DNA of 64,000 bases from Acidimicrobiia bacterium. GTDB taxonomy: Bacteria > Actinomycetota > Acidimicrobiia > Acidimicrobiales > CAIXPF01. The notes under the pieces were generated by a model. It was not told the DNA's origin. It did no database searches and saw only the letters and a list, made by a program, of their open reading frames with translations. Shown here in pieces: positions 8,355 to 16,742 of the stretch. The stretch is from positions 1 to 64,000 of the forward strand of contig CANJRG010000015.1 of NCBI GenBank assembly GCA_947476745.1, written 5' to 3'. A program made the position numbers and the translations under genes. Numbering within the stretch: position 1 is the first letter of the stretch; every line of letters begins with the position of its first letter.

Positions 8355-9869
8355 ATGGCCCTGCGCAAGATCCTCGGCATGGAGACCGAGTTCGGCATCT
8401 TCCACCGCCGAGCCGGCGACTCGAATCCCATCGCCGCCTCTTCGGTGCTGATCAACGCCTACATCAACTCGCTCGATCGGTCTGCCAACGCGTCGCCCAT
8501 TCCCCGGGTCGGCTGGGACTTCGTGGACGAGACCCCCGCCAACGATGCCCGCGGCCTCAACCTGTTCACCGCCATGGCCCCCCAGGTGGAGATCCACCTG
8601 GTCAACGCCGTGCTGACCAACGGGGCCCGCTACTACGTCGACCACGCCCACCCGGAGCTGTCGACGCCGGAGTGCGCCGACCCGCTGACCGTGGTGCTCT
8701 ACGACCGAGCGGCGGAGATGATCCTCGTCGAGTCCATGCGGCAGGCCAATGCGGCATTGCCGGAGGGCGAGGAGATCGTCGTCTACAAGAACAACTCCGA
8801 CCGCAAGGGCAACAGCTACGGCACCCATGAGAACTATCTCATGGATCGCGCCACGCCGTTCTCCCGGGTCGTGGCCCAGATCATGCCGCACTTCGTGACC
8901 CGGCAGATCTACACCGGGGCGGGCAAGGTCGGTTCCGAGGCGGTGGGCATCTCCTCCGAGCAGGTGCCCTTCCAGCTCACCCAGCGGGCCGATTTCTTCG
9001 AGGAGCAGGTCGGCCTCGAAACCACCCTGAAGCGGCCCATCGTCAACACCCGCGACGAACCGCACGCCGACGCCAAGAAGTACCGCCGTCTCCACGTGAT
9101 CGTCGGCGACGCCAACCTCTCGCAGGTGTCGACGTTCCTCAAGATCGGCCCGACAGCGCTGGTGCTGTGCCTGGTCGAGGACGACTGCCTCGATCGCACG
9201 TTCGTGCTGAAGGACCCGGTCCTGGCGATGCGTCAGGTGTCCTACGACCTGAGCCTGCGCCGGCCGCTCGAGCTCGACGGGGGCGGCAGCATCACCGCGC
9301 TGGACATGCAGTGGGAGTACTTCCGCAGCGCCCAGCGCTACGCCGAGTCGCGAGGCCTCGACTGCATCGGCGGCGAACCGGTGGGCCGTGAGGTGCTTCG
9401 CCGCTGGGAGCACGTACTCACCGCGCTGGAGTCCGACCCGATGCAGCTCGCCGACCAGCTCGACTGGGTGGCGAAGTACCGGCTCATCAACGGCTACCGC
9501 GAACGCCACGATCTGCGCTGGAACGACGCGCGGATGGCCGCCATGGACCTGCAGTACCACGACATGCGCCCGGCCAAGTCGCTGTTCAGCCGGCTCGGGG
9601 TGGAGACCCTCGTCGACGATGCCGACGCCGCGGTGGCGATGAGCGAGCCGCCAGAGGACACCCGGGCCTACTTCCGGGGCAAGTGCCTGCAGAAGTGGGC
9701 CGACGACATCGTGGCCGCCAACTGGGATTCCATGGTCTTCGACATCGGCGACGATCCGCTCCGCCGGGTCCCCATGATGGAACCGACGCGTGGCACCAAG
9801 GCCCATGTGGGTAGTCTGCTCGCAGAGTGCGAGACCTCGGCCGAGCTGCTCCGTCGGCTTGGTTCATGA
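8355..9869 (+). CDS. dop: Pup deamidase/depupylase
   Basis: A 504-aa glutamine-synthetase-like enzyme that deamidates the C-terminal Gln of Pup and also removes Pup from substrates. The N-terminus has GMETEFG (8-14); HAHPELSTPECAD is the active-site strand, and KNNSDRKGNSYGTHENYL is the nucleotide-binding region. The insert around VDETPANDARG near residue 60 separates Dop from PafA. The ATG at 8355 begins the conserved fold; GGGACGGGAA lies just upstream. The last codons (LGS stop) are the first unit of a 20-bp tandem repeat that fills the gap to pup. First gene of the dop-pup-prcBA block. Confidence 0.95.
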   Translation: MALRKILGMETEFGIFHRRAGDSNPIAASSVLINAYINSLDRSANASPIPRVGWDFVDETPANDARGLNLFTAMAPQVEIHLVNAVLTNGARYYVDHAHPELSTPECADPLTVVLYDRAAEMILVESMRQANAALPEGEEIVVYKNNSDRKGNSYGTHENYLMDRATPFSRVVAQIMPHFVTRQIYTGAGKVGSEAVGISSEQVPFQLTQRADFFEEQVGLETTLKRPIVNTRDEPHADAKKYRRLHVIVGDANLSQVSTFLKIGPTALVLCLVEDDCLDRTFVLKDPVLAMRQVSYDLSLRRPLELDGGGSITALDMQWEYFRSAQRYAESRGLDCIGGEPVGREVLRRWEHVLTALESDPMQLADQLDWVAKYRLINGYRERHDLRWNDARMAAMDLQYHDMRPAKSLFSRLGVETLVDDADAAVAMSEPPEDTRAYFRGKCLQKWADDIVAANWDSMVFDIGDDPLRRVPMMEPTRGTKAHVGSLLAECETSAELLRRLGS

Positions 9870-9934
9870 CAGGTCAACTCGGTTCATGACAGGTCAACTC
9901 GGTTCATGACAGGTCAACTCGGTTCATGACAGGT
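9861..9934 (+). repeat. 20-bp tandem repeat, 3.7 copies, spanning dop stop and the dop-pup gap
   Basis: The unit GGTTCATGACAGGTCAACTC occurs three times without change (9861-9920), then its first 14 bases (9921-9934). Because 20 is not a multiple of 3, each unit creates an 8-codon ORF, ATG ACA GGT CAA CTC GGT TCA TGA (MTGQLGS). Its ATG overlaps the preceding stop as ATGA. ORFs lie at 9866-9889, 9886-9909 and 9906-9929, and a last ATG at 9926 opens 36 codons into pup in another frame. The pup ribosome site AGGGAG follows directly. Confidence 0.95.
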
Positions 9935-9947
9935 AGGGAGACTCGCA

Positions 9948-10142
9948 ATGCCGGAACGGACGCAGAAGCAACGGCCCGCCCCCCAGCGGTCCGAAGAAGC
10001 CCTCGTCGACACGCCCGCCAAGTCGGAAGCGGGTGAGAAGCTCAAGGCCGATCTCGACGACCTGCTCGACGAGATCGACGATGTGCTCGAGACCAACGCC
10101 GAGGACTTCGTGAAGAGCTACATCCAAAAGGGCGGACAGTAG
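9948..10142 (+). CDS. pup: prokaryotic ubiquitin-like protein Pup
   Basis: The 64-aa intrinsically disordered protein tag. The C-terminus is YIQKGGQ, the GGQ form that Dop must deamidate to GGE before PafA can attach it to substrate lysines. Residues ~28-58 (the acidic LKADLDDLLDEIDDVLE stretch) form the coiled-coil binding region for Mpa. The start at 9948 has AGGGAG (9935-9940) at 7 nt spacing. It is separated from dop by the 20-bp repeat array and followed by prcB after 113 bases. Confidence 0.98.
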   Translation: MPERTQKQRPAPQRSEEALVDTPAKSEAGEKLKADLDDLLDEIDDVLETNAEDFVKSYIQKGGQ

Positions 10143-10255
10143 AACCGGCCGCTGGGCGAGCCGGGGCGCGGGCAGCAGCCTGTCGCCTTGGCTGGTCGCC
10201 ATAGGCACAGGCGGCGCGGTGGGACAACGAGGGCGGAACCGGTAACCTGCCGCCC

Positions 10256-11071
10256 GTGCTTCCCATGTTCAGAGCAGAGGACGATCCGGGGCCCAGCTTC
10301 GCGGCACTGATGGCGCGGGCCGGTGTGCAACCGCCGGTGCCGTCACCGGTTGCCGGTGGCCACGGACTCGACATCACCCACGGCACGACCGTGGTCGCGG
10401 TGCGCTACGCCGACGGTGTGGTGATGGCCGGCGACCGCCGGGCCACGTCGGGCAACCTCATCAGTCACCGTGACATGGAGAAGGTCTACGCGGCCGACCG
10501 GCATTCCGGCGTAGCCATCGCCGGTGCTGCGGGGCCGGCCATGGAGATGGTCCGGCTGTTCCAGTTGCAGCTCGAGCACTACGAGAAGGTCGAGGGCCAG
10601 GCGCTCTCGCTCGAGGGCAAGGCCAACCAGCTCTCGGTGATGATCCGGGGCAATCTGCCCATGGCGATGCAGGGCCTGGTGGTGGTCCCGCTGTTCGCCG
10701 GGTACGACCTTCGGCGGGGCCTCGGCCGGCTGTTCCAGTACGACGTCACCGGCGGTCGCTACGAGGAGACCAACTACGCCGCAACCGGCTCCGGTTCGTT
10801 GTTCGCGGCAACGGTCGTGAAGATGGGCTACCGCCCCGAGCTCAGCGCCAACGATGCCATCGACCTGGTGCTGTCGGCGTTGTTCCAGGCGGCTGACGAG
10901 GACTCTGCCACCGGCGGGCCCGACCCGATCCGGGGGATCTACCCGATCGTGGCCACCATCAGCGCTGCGGGGTTCGACCGCCAGACCACCGAGTCGATCT
11001 CGGCGCGTTTCGCTTCGCTCCTCGGCCGCATGTCGACCGAGTCGGGCGGCTGGGCGACGGTGACCTCGTGA
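10256..11071 (+). CDS. prcB: 20S proteasome beta subunit
   Basis: The catalytic subunit of the 20S core, 271 aa from the GTG start. A 43-residue propeptide ends at Gly43, and autocleavage before Thr44 in THG-TTVVAVRY exposes the N-terminal nucleophile. Numbered from that Thr, Asp17 (in GDRRAT) and Lys33 (in MEKVY) are present, completing the catalytic set. A TAACCT -10 (10243-10248) lies 7 nt before the GTG, consistent with a leaderless mRNA; ATG 10265 is a possible alternative start. prcA follows after 85 bases. Confidence 0.95.
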   Translation: MLPMFRAEDDPGPSFAALMARAGVQPPVPSPVAGGHGLDITHGTTVVAVRYADGVVMAGDRRATSGNLISHRDMEKVYAADRHSGVAIAGAAGPAMEMVRLFQLQLEHYEKVEGQALSLEGKANQLSVMIRGNLPMAMQGLVVVPLFAGYDLRRGLGRLFQYDVTGGRYEETNYAATGSGSLFAATVVKMGYRPELSANDAIDLVLSALFQAADEDSATGGPDPIRGIYPIVATISAAGFDRQTTESISARFASLLGRMSTESGGWATVTS

Positions 11072-11156
11072 GCGCCGTCGTGGTTGCTGCCTCGCACCTG
11101 TCCTGCGTCGCGTGCGTTCTGCCCGTACTGCCCATCTCGTCGCTGGAGGTCCGGTC

Positions 11157-11867
11157 ATGAGCATGCCGTTCTACGTTGCCCCCGAGCAGATGATGAAGGA
11201 CAAGGCGGACTACGCCCGTAAGGGCATCGCCCGCGGCCGTTCGCTCGCTGCCCTGGTCTGCGAGGAGGGCATCCTCATCTGTGCCGAGAATCCCTCGAAC
11301 ACGTTGCACAAGGTGGCCGAGATCTACGACCGCATCGGCTTCGCCGGGGTGGGCCGGTTCAACGAGTTCGACCAGCTGCGAATCGCCGGCGTGCGCCATG
11401 CCGACCTCAAGGGGTTCAGCTACTCCCGCGAGGACGTCGAGGCGCGCAGCCTGGCCAACGCCTACGCCCAGATGCTGGGCCAGATCTTCACCCACGAGAT
11501 GAAGCCGCTCGAAGTGGAGATCCTGGTTGCCGAGGTGGCGATGGCCCGCACCGAGGACCAGCTCTACCATCTGCTCTACGACGGCACCGTGGTCGACGAG
11601 CGGCGCTACGTCGCACTCGGCGGCGATGCCGACTCGGTGGCCGAACGCATCGAGGCAGGTTGGTCCGACGAGCTGACGGTTACCGACGCCCTGCGTCTCG
11701 CCACCAGCGCCCTCGCCGGACCCGACCGCACCCTCACCGGCGATGACCTCGAGGTGGCGGTGCTCGAGCGTGACGGTGCGCGACGGTGCTTCCGGCGCTA
11801 CACCTATGCCGAGGTGGATGCGGTGCTGGCCGGTGCCACGTCGCCACCGACGGCCAACGAGGTCTGA
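11157..11867 (+). CDS. prcA: 20S proteasome alpha subunit
   Basis: A 236-aa structural subunit forming the outer gated rings of the 20S core, which dock the Mpa ring. It has the N-terminal gate helix region MPFYVAPEQMMKDKADYARK and the family segments RNEF-like GRFNEFDQLRIAGVRHAD and SYSREDVEARSLANAYAQ. The ATG at 11157 has an ideal GGAGGT ribosome site (11145-11150) with 6 nt spacing. No catalytic N-terminal Thr, as expected for alpha. Confidence 0.95.
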   Translation: MSMPFYVAPEQMMKDKADYARKGIARGRSLAALVCEEGILICAENPSNTLHKVAEIYDRIGFAGVGRFNEFDQLRIAGVRHADLKGFSYSREDVEARSLANAYAQMLGQIFTHEMKPLEVEILVAEVAMARTEDQLYHLLYDGTVVDERRYVALGGDADSVAERIEAGWSDELTVTDALRLATSALAGPDRTLTGDDLEVAVLERDGARRCFRRYTYAEVDAVLAGATSPPTANEV

Positions 11868-11930
11868 CCACCGCAGTCGCCGAACATTCAGGACCGCTCC
11901 TGGCCGCGCGGCGCGGGCTACCGTGCAGCC

Positions 11931-13289
11931 ATGGAGCGGCGCATCTTCGGCATCGAGAACGAGTACGGCGTCACCTGCACGCTGCGGGGCCAGCGGCGGC
12001 TCAGCCCCGATGAGGTCGCCCGGTACCTGTTCCGGCGGGTGGTGTCCTGGGGGCGCAGCTCGAACGTGTTCCTGGCGAACGGGGCTCGCCTCTACCTCGA
12101 CGTCGGTTCGCACCCGGAGTACGCCACGCCGGAGTGCGACTCGCTCTACGACATCGTCGTGCACGACAAGGCGGGGGAGCGGATCCTCGAGCAACTGCTC
12201 CAATCGGCCGAGCAGCGGCTGAAGGAGGAGGGCATCCGCGGGGTCATCTACCTGTTCAAGAACAACACCGACTCCGCCGGCAACAGCTATGGATGCCACG
12301 AGAACTACCTCACCTCCCGGCGGGACGACTTCAGCTATTACGCCGAGGTGCTGATCCCGTTCCTGGTGTCCCGGCAGATCTACGCCGGCGCCGGCAAGGT
12401 GCTGCAGACGGCCCGCGGTGCGATCTACTGCGTGTCTCAGCGGGCGGAGCACATCTGGGAAGGCGTGTCATCGGCCACCACCCGCAGCCGGCCGATCATC
12501 AACACCCGCGACGAGCCCCACGCCGATGCCGAGCGCTACCGACGGCTGCACGTCATCGTCGGGGACTCCAACATGAGCGAGTACGCCACCTTCCTCAAGG
12601 TGGGCGTGTGCGCGATCCTGCTGCGCATGCTGGAGGACCCGTCGGTGGTGCTGCGGGACATGACCCTGGAGAATCCGATCCGGGCGATCCGCGAGATCAG
12701 CCACGACACGACCTGCCGGCGGACGGTGCGGTTGGCCAACGGCCGGGAGGTCAGCGCCCTCGATATCCAGGCCGAGTACCTGCAGCGGGCCCTGCGCTAT
12801 GCCGACACCAAGGGGTTCGACGAGCTCGAGACCAAGGCTCTCGGCATGTGGCAACACTGCATGACCGCGCTGGAGACCGACCCGCTGACCCTCGACCGGG
12901 AGTGCGACTGGGTCATCAAGCACAAGCTGATCGAGGCGTACCGCGAGCGCAACGGGCTGGCGCTGACCGATCCGAAGGTGGCGCTGCTCGACCTGCAGTA
13001 CCACGACGTGAGCACCGACCGCGGCCTGTTCTACAAGATGCAGGACCGGGGCCTGGTGGAGCGGATCTGCACCGACGAGGACATCAACACCGCCACCGAC
13101 CTGCCGCCGCAGACCACCCGGGCCAAGCTGCGTGGTGACTTCATCCGCAAGGCGAAGGAACGCAAACGGGACTACACCGTGGACTGGGTGCACCTGAAGC
13201 TCAACGACCAGGCGCAGCGCACCGTGCTGTGCAAGGACCCGTTCCGTTACGAGGACGAGCGGGTCGACAAGCTCATCGCCTCGCTGTGA
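11931..13289 (+). CDS. pafA: Pup-protein ligase
   Basis: A 452-aa ligase that uses ATP to activate the C-terminal Glu of Pup and join it to substrate lysines. It is a glutamine-synthetase-like paralogue of Dop. Motifs are GIENEYG (7-13), [14 protein letters not shown] with the catalytic Asp, [19 protein letters not shown] (nucleotide binding) and [18 protein letters not shown]. It lacks the Dop-specific insert after residue 40. TACCGT (11919-11924) lies 6 nt before the ATG, so it probably has its own leaderless promoter although the block is co-directional. pafB follows after 10 bases. Confidence 0.95.
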   Translation: MERRIFGIENEYGVTCTLRGQRRLSPDEVARYLFRRVVSWGRSSNVFLANGARLYLDVGSHPEYATPECDSLYDIVVHDKAGERILEQLLQSAEQRLKEEGIRGVIYLFKNNTDSAGNSYGCHENYLTSRRDDFSYYAEVLIPFLVSRQIYAGAGKVLQTARGAIYCVSQRAEHIWEGVSSATTRSRPIINTRDEPHADAERYRRLHVIVGDSNMSEYATFLKVGVCAILLRMLEDPSVVLRDMTLENPIRAIREISHDTTCRRTVRLANGREVSALDIQAEYLQRALRYADTKGFDELETKALGMWQHCMTALETDPLTLDRECDWVIKHKLIEAYRERNGLALTDPKVALLDLQYHDVSTDRGLFYKMQDRGLVERICTDEDINTATDLPPQTTRAKLRGDFIRKAKERKRDYTVDWVHLKLNDQAQRTVLCKDPFRYEDERVDKLIASL

Positions 13290-13299
13290 GGGTCGGGTC

Positions 13300-14256
13300 G
13301 TGAGCGCCGCCAAGGTCGAACGGTTGCTGAACCTCTCCGCCGCGCTGCTGGCCGCCGAGCGCCCCCTCACTGCGAGCGAGATCCGGCGTCGGGTGCCGGG
13401 CTATCCCGAGGAACTCGGCAGCTTCCGCCGTGCCTTCGAGCGGGACAAAGACGATCTTCGCCAGATGGGCATCCCGCTGCGGCTGATGTCGGTGGAGTTC
13501 GAGGGCCACTGGACCGAGGGCTATCGCATCCCCCCGGAGGACTATGCCCTGCGCGATCCCGGTCTCGAGGCCGACGAGCTGGCGGCGTTGCACTTCGCCG
13601 CGCACGCGGTCCGGCTCGAGGGGGTGTCCTCGGCGGAGGCGCTGCAGACCCTGGCCGGTGAGCGGTTCGGCGCGATCGAGGAGGAGGCCCGCGCCATCGA
13701 GGCGGCCGGTGACGAACCGCTCGCCCGGGTACCGGTCGACGAGCGGTTGATGCGGCTGTTCGGGGCGCTGGTCGACCGTCACCCGGTCACCTTCGGTTAC
13801 AACGGCACGAGCCGGGTGGTCGAGCCTCATCGGCTCGACTACCAGCGCGGTCGTTGGTACCTCTCGGGCCACGATCGTCAGCGTGGCGAGGCCCGCTCGT
13901 TCCGGGTCGAACGTATCGAGGGTGACGTCGTGGTGCTCGTCGCCGAGACCTTCGTCGCCCCGGCGCAGCCGCACCCGGGGGTGGTGCTGCGCTCCTGGCA
14001 GCTCGGTTCGGCCGAACCGATCTGGGCGGAGGTGGCGGTCGACGCCGATCAGGCCCTGTCGGCCCGGCGTCACCTCGGCGAGGAGTCGGTGGTGAGTACC
14101 GACGGCGAGGGCCGCACCCTGTTCCGGGTCGAGGTGCGCAACGTCGAGGCGTTCCGGGGCCTGGTGCTGACCTTCCTCGACCATGCCGAGGTGCTCGGCC
14201 CGCCGGCGCTGCGGGACGACCTGGTCCGCTGGCTCGAGGCCCTGGAGCAGCCGTGA
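13300..14256 (+). CDS. pafB: WYL-domain transcriptional regulator PafB
   Basis: A 318-aa regulator with an N-terminal helix-turn-helix (residues ~1-70, SAAKVERLLNLSAALLAAE onward) and a C-terminal WYL domain (~140-300; GTSRVVEPHRLDYQRGRWYL). In mycobacteria PafB pairs with PafC to activate LexA-independent DNA-damage genes, probably on sensing single-stranded DNA. The GTG at 13300 is 10 bases after the pafA stop. Its stop overlaps the pafC start as GTGA, which suggests stoichiometric production of the pair. Confidence 0.9.
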   Translation: MSAAKVERLLNLSAALLAAERPLTASEIRRRVPGYPEELGSFRRAFERDKDDLRQMGIPLRLMSVEFEGHWTEGYRIPPEDYALRDPGLEADELAALHFAAHAVRLEGVSSAEALQTLAGERFGAIEEEARAIEAAGDEPLARVPVDERLMRLFGALVDRHPVTFGYNGTSRVVEPHRLDYQRGRWYLSGHDRQRGEARSFRVERIEGDVVVLVAETFVAPAQPHPGVVLRSWQLGSAEPIWAEVAVDADQALSARRHLGEESVVSTDGEGRTLFRVEVRNVEAFRGLVLTFLDHAEVLGPPALRDDLVRWLEALEQP

Positions 14257-15230
14257 ACGACCCCAACCGCCGTGGGCGGGTCACCGCCGGGGACCGGGTT
14301 CGTCGGCTGTTGTCGATCGTGCCGTGGATCGCCGCCCGCGAGGGACCGACCATCGAGGAGATCTGCACCCGTTTCGGCTTGACGCGGGCCCAACTGCTCG
14401 CCGACCTCGACGTGGTGTTCATGGTCGGGCTGTACCCGTTCACGCCCGACGAGCTGATCGACGTCATCATCGAGGACGACCGGGTCTTCATCCGTCTGGC
14501 CGACTATTTCGCCCGTCCCTTGCGGCTCACCCCGGACCAGGCATTGGCGCTGGTGGCGGCCGGGTCGTCGATGGCCCCGTGGGGCCAGGCCGACCCTGAC
14601 AGCCCGCTGGCACGCGGCCTGGCCAAGGTGGCGGCGGTGCTGGGCATCGATGCCCAGTCGGCGCTCGACGTCCGCCTCGGCGAAGCGCGCCCCGACCTCC
14701 TCGAGCTGCTGCGCGCCGCCGCCGCCGAGCATCGTCGGGTCGAGTTGAGCTACTACAGCTATGGCCGCGACACCCAGACCCGACGCCTGGTGGACCCCCA
14801 CCGGGTCTACGCCGACGGCGGTCAGTGGTATCTCGACGCCACCTGCCATCTGGCGCATGGTGACCGGCTGTTCCGCCTTGATCGCATCGAGTCTGCGACC
14901 CTCACCGATGAGACGTTCGACCCGCGGGCGAACCGGCCCACCCCGATGGGCGACGAAGGCGTGTATCACCCCAGTGCCGAGGACCCCCGGGTCGTGCTCG
15001 AGCTCGAGCCGGCGGCGGTCTGGCTGGTGGACCACTACCCCTGTGAGCGGGTCGAACCGCTCGACGGCGGACGCATGCGGGTGACCCTGGTCGTCAGTGC
15101 CCCGGCGTGGCTCGAGCGGCTGCTGGTGCGCCTCGGCAACGACGCCGCCCTGGTGCGCGCCGACGCGCCGCTTGACACCGGCATCGGGCGTCGCGCCGCC
15201 GGCCGCATCCTGCACCGCTACCGGCGCTGA
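14253..15230 (+). CDS. pafC: WYL-domain transcriptional regulator PafC
   Basis: The 325-aa partner of PafB. An N-terminal winged helix (TIEEICTRFGLTRAQLLADL) is followed by a WYL domain with SYYSYGRDTQTRRLVDPHRV and the WYL core QWYLDATCH. The start codon GTG overlaps the pafB stop by 4 bases. It ends the dop-to-pafC block; a 20-nt palindrome follows at once, and the neighbouring ClC gene converges on it. Confidence 0.9.
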   Translation: MNDPNRRGRVTAGDRVRRLLSIVPWIAAREGPTIEEICTRFGLTRAQLLADLDVVFMVGLYPFTPDELIDVIIEDDRVFIRLADYFARPLRLTPDQALALVAAGSSMAPWGQADPDSPLARGLAKVAAVLGIDAQSALDVRLGEARPDLLELLRAAAAEHRRVELSYYSYGRDTQTRRLVDPHRVYADGGQWYLDATCHLAHGDRLFRLDRIESATLTDETFDPRANRPTPMGDEGVYHPSAEDPRVVLELEPAAVWLVDHYPCERVEPLDGGRMRVTLVVSAPAWLERLLVRLGNDAALVRADAPLDTGIGRRAAGRILHRYRR

Positions 15231-15240
15231 TCGACGTCAT

Positions 15241-15260
15241 GGTCCGGTGGCCACCGGACC
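15241..15260. terminator. bidirectional hairpin between pafC and the ClC gene
   Basis: GGTCCGGTGG followed directly by CCACCGGACC forms a perfect 20-nt palindrome in the 47-nt gap between the convergent stops at 15230 and 15278. Position and symmetry fit a shared terminator; there is no T tract. Confidence 0.7.
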
Positions 15261-15277
15261 GATCGTGGCGGCGCGGT

Positions 15278-16519
15278 TCAGCCCGCCGGTTCTGCCTCGG
15301 TGCGGACCAGGACCTCGGGGGCCTGGCGGACCACGAAGTACGCAGCGATGAGGGCCACGCCGAGTAGCGGCACCACGTCGATCCCGACGATCAGCGCCAC
15401 CATGAGCAGGGACAGCAGCCACAAGCGGACGAAGGCGAGCACCACGCCGACGGTCGCCGCCCCCACGGCAAGGGCCAGTGGGACCCCCGGGACCAGCCCG
15501 TTGATCAGGACCCCGAGGGCCACGCCGACGAACACCCCGGGGAAGATCTTGCCGCCTCGGAAGCCCACCGCCAGGGCGATGGCGAGCGAGAGGATCTTGC
15601 CGATCAGCAGCAGCGGCAGCTCAGGCCGGGTGGGGTCGAGGGTGAGCAGGTCGGGAAGCTCGGCCTGGCCGCTGAAGAGCACCAGCTCGCCGGTGACGGC
15701 GGCGATCGCCCCGAGGGCCAAGCCACCGACGGTGACCCGGGCGACGAGGGGGACCCGGAGAGCCAGCGGGTAGATGCGGCGCAGCACCTCGCCGATGGCC
15801 AGGCCGGCCAACGCACCGAGGATCCCGATCACGGCGGCGGAGACCACGTCGACCGCCATGAAGGCCCTCGGCGCGCCCAACGGAATGGCCAGCTGCGGGC
15901 GTCCGGCCACGAGCACGACGCTCAGGGCGCCGGTGCTGCTGGCGACGAACAGCGGCACAAGCTTCTCGTAGAGCTCCTCGCCCGCCAGCGGTGTCATCTC
16001 CACGAAGGCGAACGCCGCACCGACGGGTGCACCGAAGAGGGCGCCGATCAGCCCGGCCATACCGAGGGTCACGACGCCCTTGACCGGTAGGTCACGACGG
16101 GCGGCCACCACGGCCAGGACCGCCGAGAACAGGCCGAGCAGGGCGGCCTCGGGGCCGAGGCTCACCCCGCAGGCCAGGGTGACCAGCGATGCCAGCACCA
16201 TGCCCAGCGCGTCACGGACCGAGATCGGGGCGGCCATGAGCCCGGTGGTCGCCGGGTCGTGGCCGCCGTGGCCCGGCACGAGGTGCAGGATCGCGCCTAC
16301 CGCGAGTCCCGCGACGCCGAGCACGCTCACCGGCCACCACCAGCTCTCGGTGGCGATGCCGAGCGTGGAGGGCAGGGTGGACCACACGAGGTGTTCGAGC
16401 TTGTGGACCGCGCCCTCGAAGCCGATGAGCATGAGCCCTGCGGCGACGCCGATGAACGCGGCGGGCACGGCTTGGCGGAGCATCGCCGAGGCTCGGCTCG
16501 GCTCGGGGATGGTGGGCAT
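15278..16519 (-). CDS. ClC-family chloride channel/antiporter
   Basis: A 413-aa polytopic membrane protein with about ten hydrophobic segments. The ClC pore motifs are recognisable: GVSLGPEAALLG, which holds the gating glutamate in place of GREGP, and GGKIFPGVFVG for the GxFxP motif. There is no cytoplasmic CBS pair, as is usual for short bacterial forms. The ATG at 16519 was chosen because the upstream TACGTT (16527-16532 on the minus strand) lies 7 nt away, giving a leaderless start, and because longer readings add only low-complexity sequence. Transport of Cl- or F- cannot be distinguished here. Confidence 0.85.
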   Translation of the reverse strand: MPTIPEPSRASAMLRQAVPAAFIGVAAGLMLIGFEGAVHKLEHLVWSTLPSTLGIATESWWWPVSVLGVAGLAVGAILHLVPGHGGHDPATTGLMAAPISVRDALGMVLASLVTLACGVSLGPEAALLGLFSAVLAVVAARRDLPVKGVVTLGMAGLIGALFGAPVGAAFAFVEMTPLAGEELYEKLVPLFVASSTGALSVVLVAGRPQLAIPLGAPRAFMAVDVVSAAVIGILGALAGLAIGEVLRRIYPLALRVPLVARVTVGGLALGAIAAVTGELVLFSGQAELPDLLTLDPTRPELPLLLIGKILSLAIALAVGFRGGKIFPGVFVGVALGVLINGLVPGVPLALAVGAATVGVVLAFVRLWLLSLLMVALIVGIDVVPLLGVALIAAYFVVRQAPEVLVRTEAEPAG

Positions 16520-16679
16520 CAGGGACAACGTAGGCCACGGCGGCCCCGCCCACCCTGACGGGGTGCCGCGCCGCCGCGACCGGGCGCCGCACAACTCAGA
16601 ACTGACGTGGTAGCGACGTGGCGCCGGACCGAGACCGCGGTCGGATGGGCGTGGTGCTCCAGGCGCTACCCTCGGTGCA

Positions 16680-16742
16680 ATGAGTCGATGCGGAGCAGAC
16701 CTGGCGGGCTTGGGTGCCGGCCACGTCGGGCGTCGCCGGTGA
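16680..16742 (+). CDS. 20-codon leaderless upstream ORF of signal peptidase I
   Basis: TACCCT (16667-16672) lies 7 nt before this ATG, the same spacing as the leaderless genes nearby. The ORF encodes MSRCGADLAGLGAGHVGRRR, and its TGA (16740-16742) overlaps a GTG (16739) in the reading frame of signal peptidase I. The layout suggests a leader peptide coupled to lepB translation. No homology is recognised, and it could be a chance ORF. Confidence 0.4.
   Translation: MSRCGADLAGLGAGHVGRRR

Noticed and set aside
9861-9934. CRISPR-like array
   Set aside because: The repeats are directly adjacent with no spacers, and no cas genes are present.
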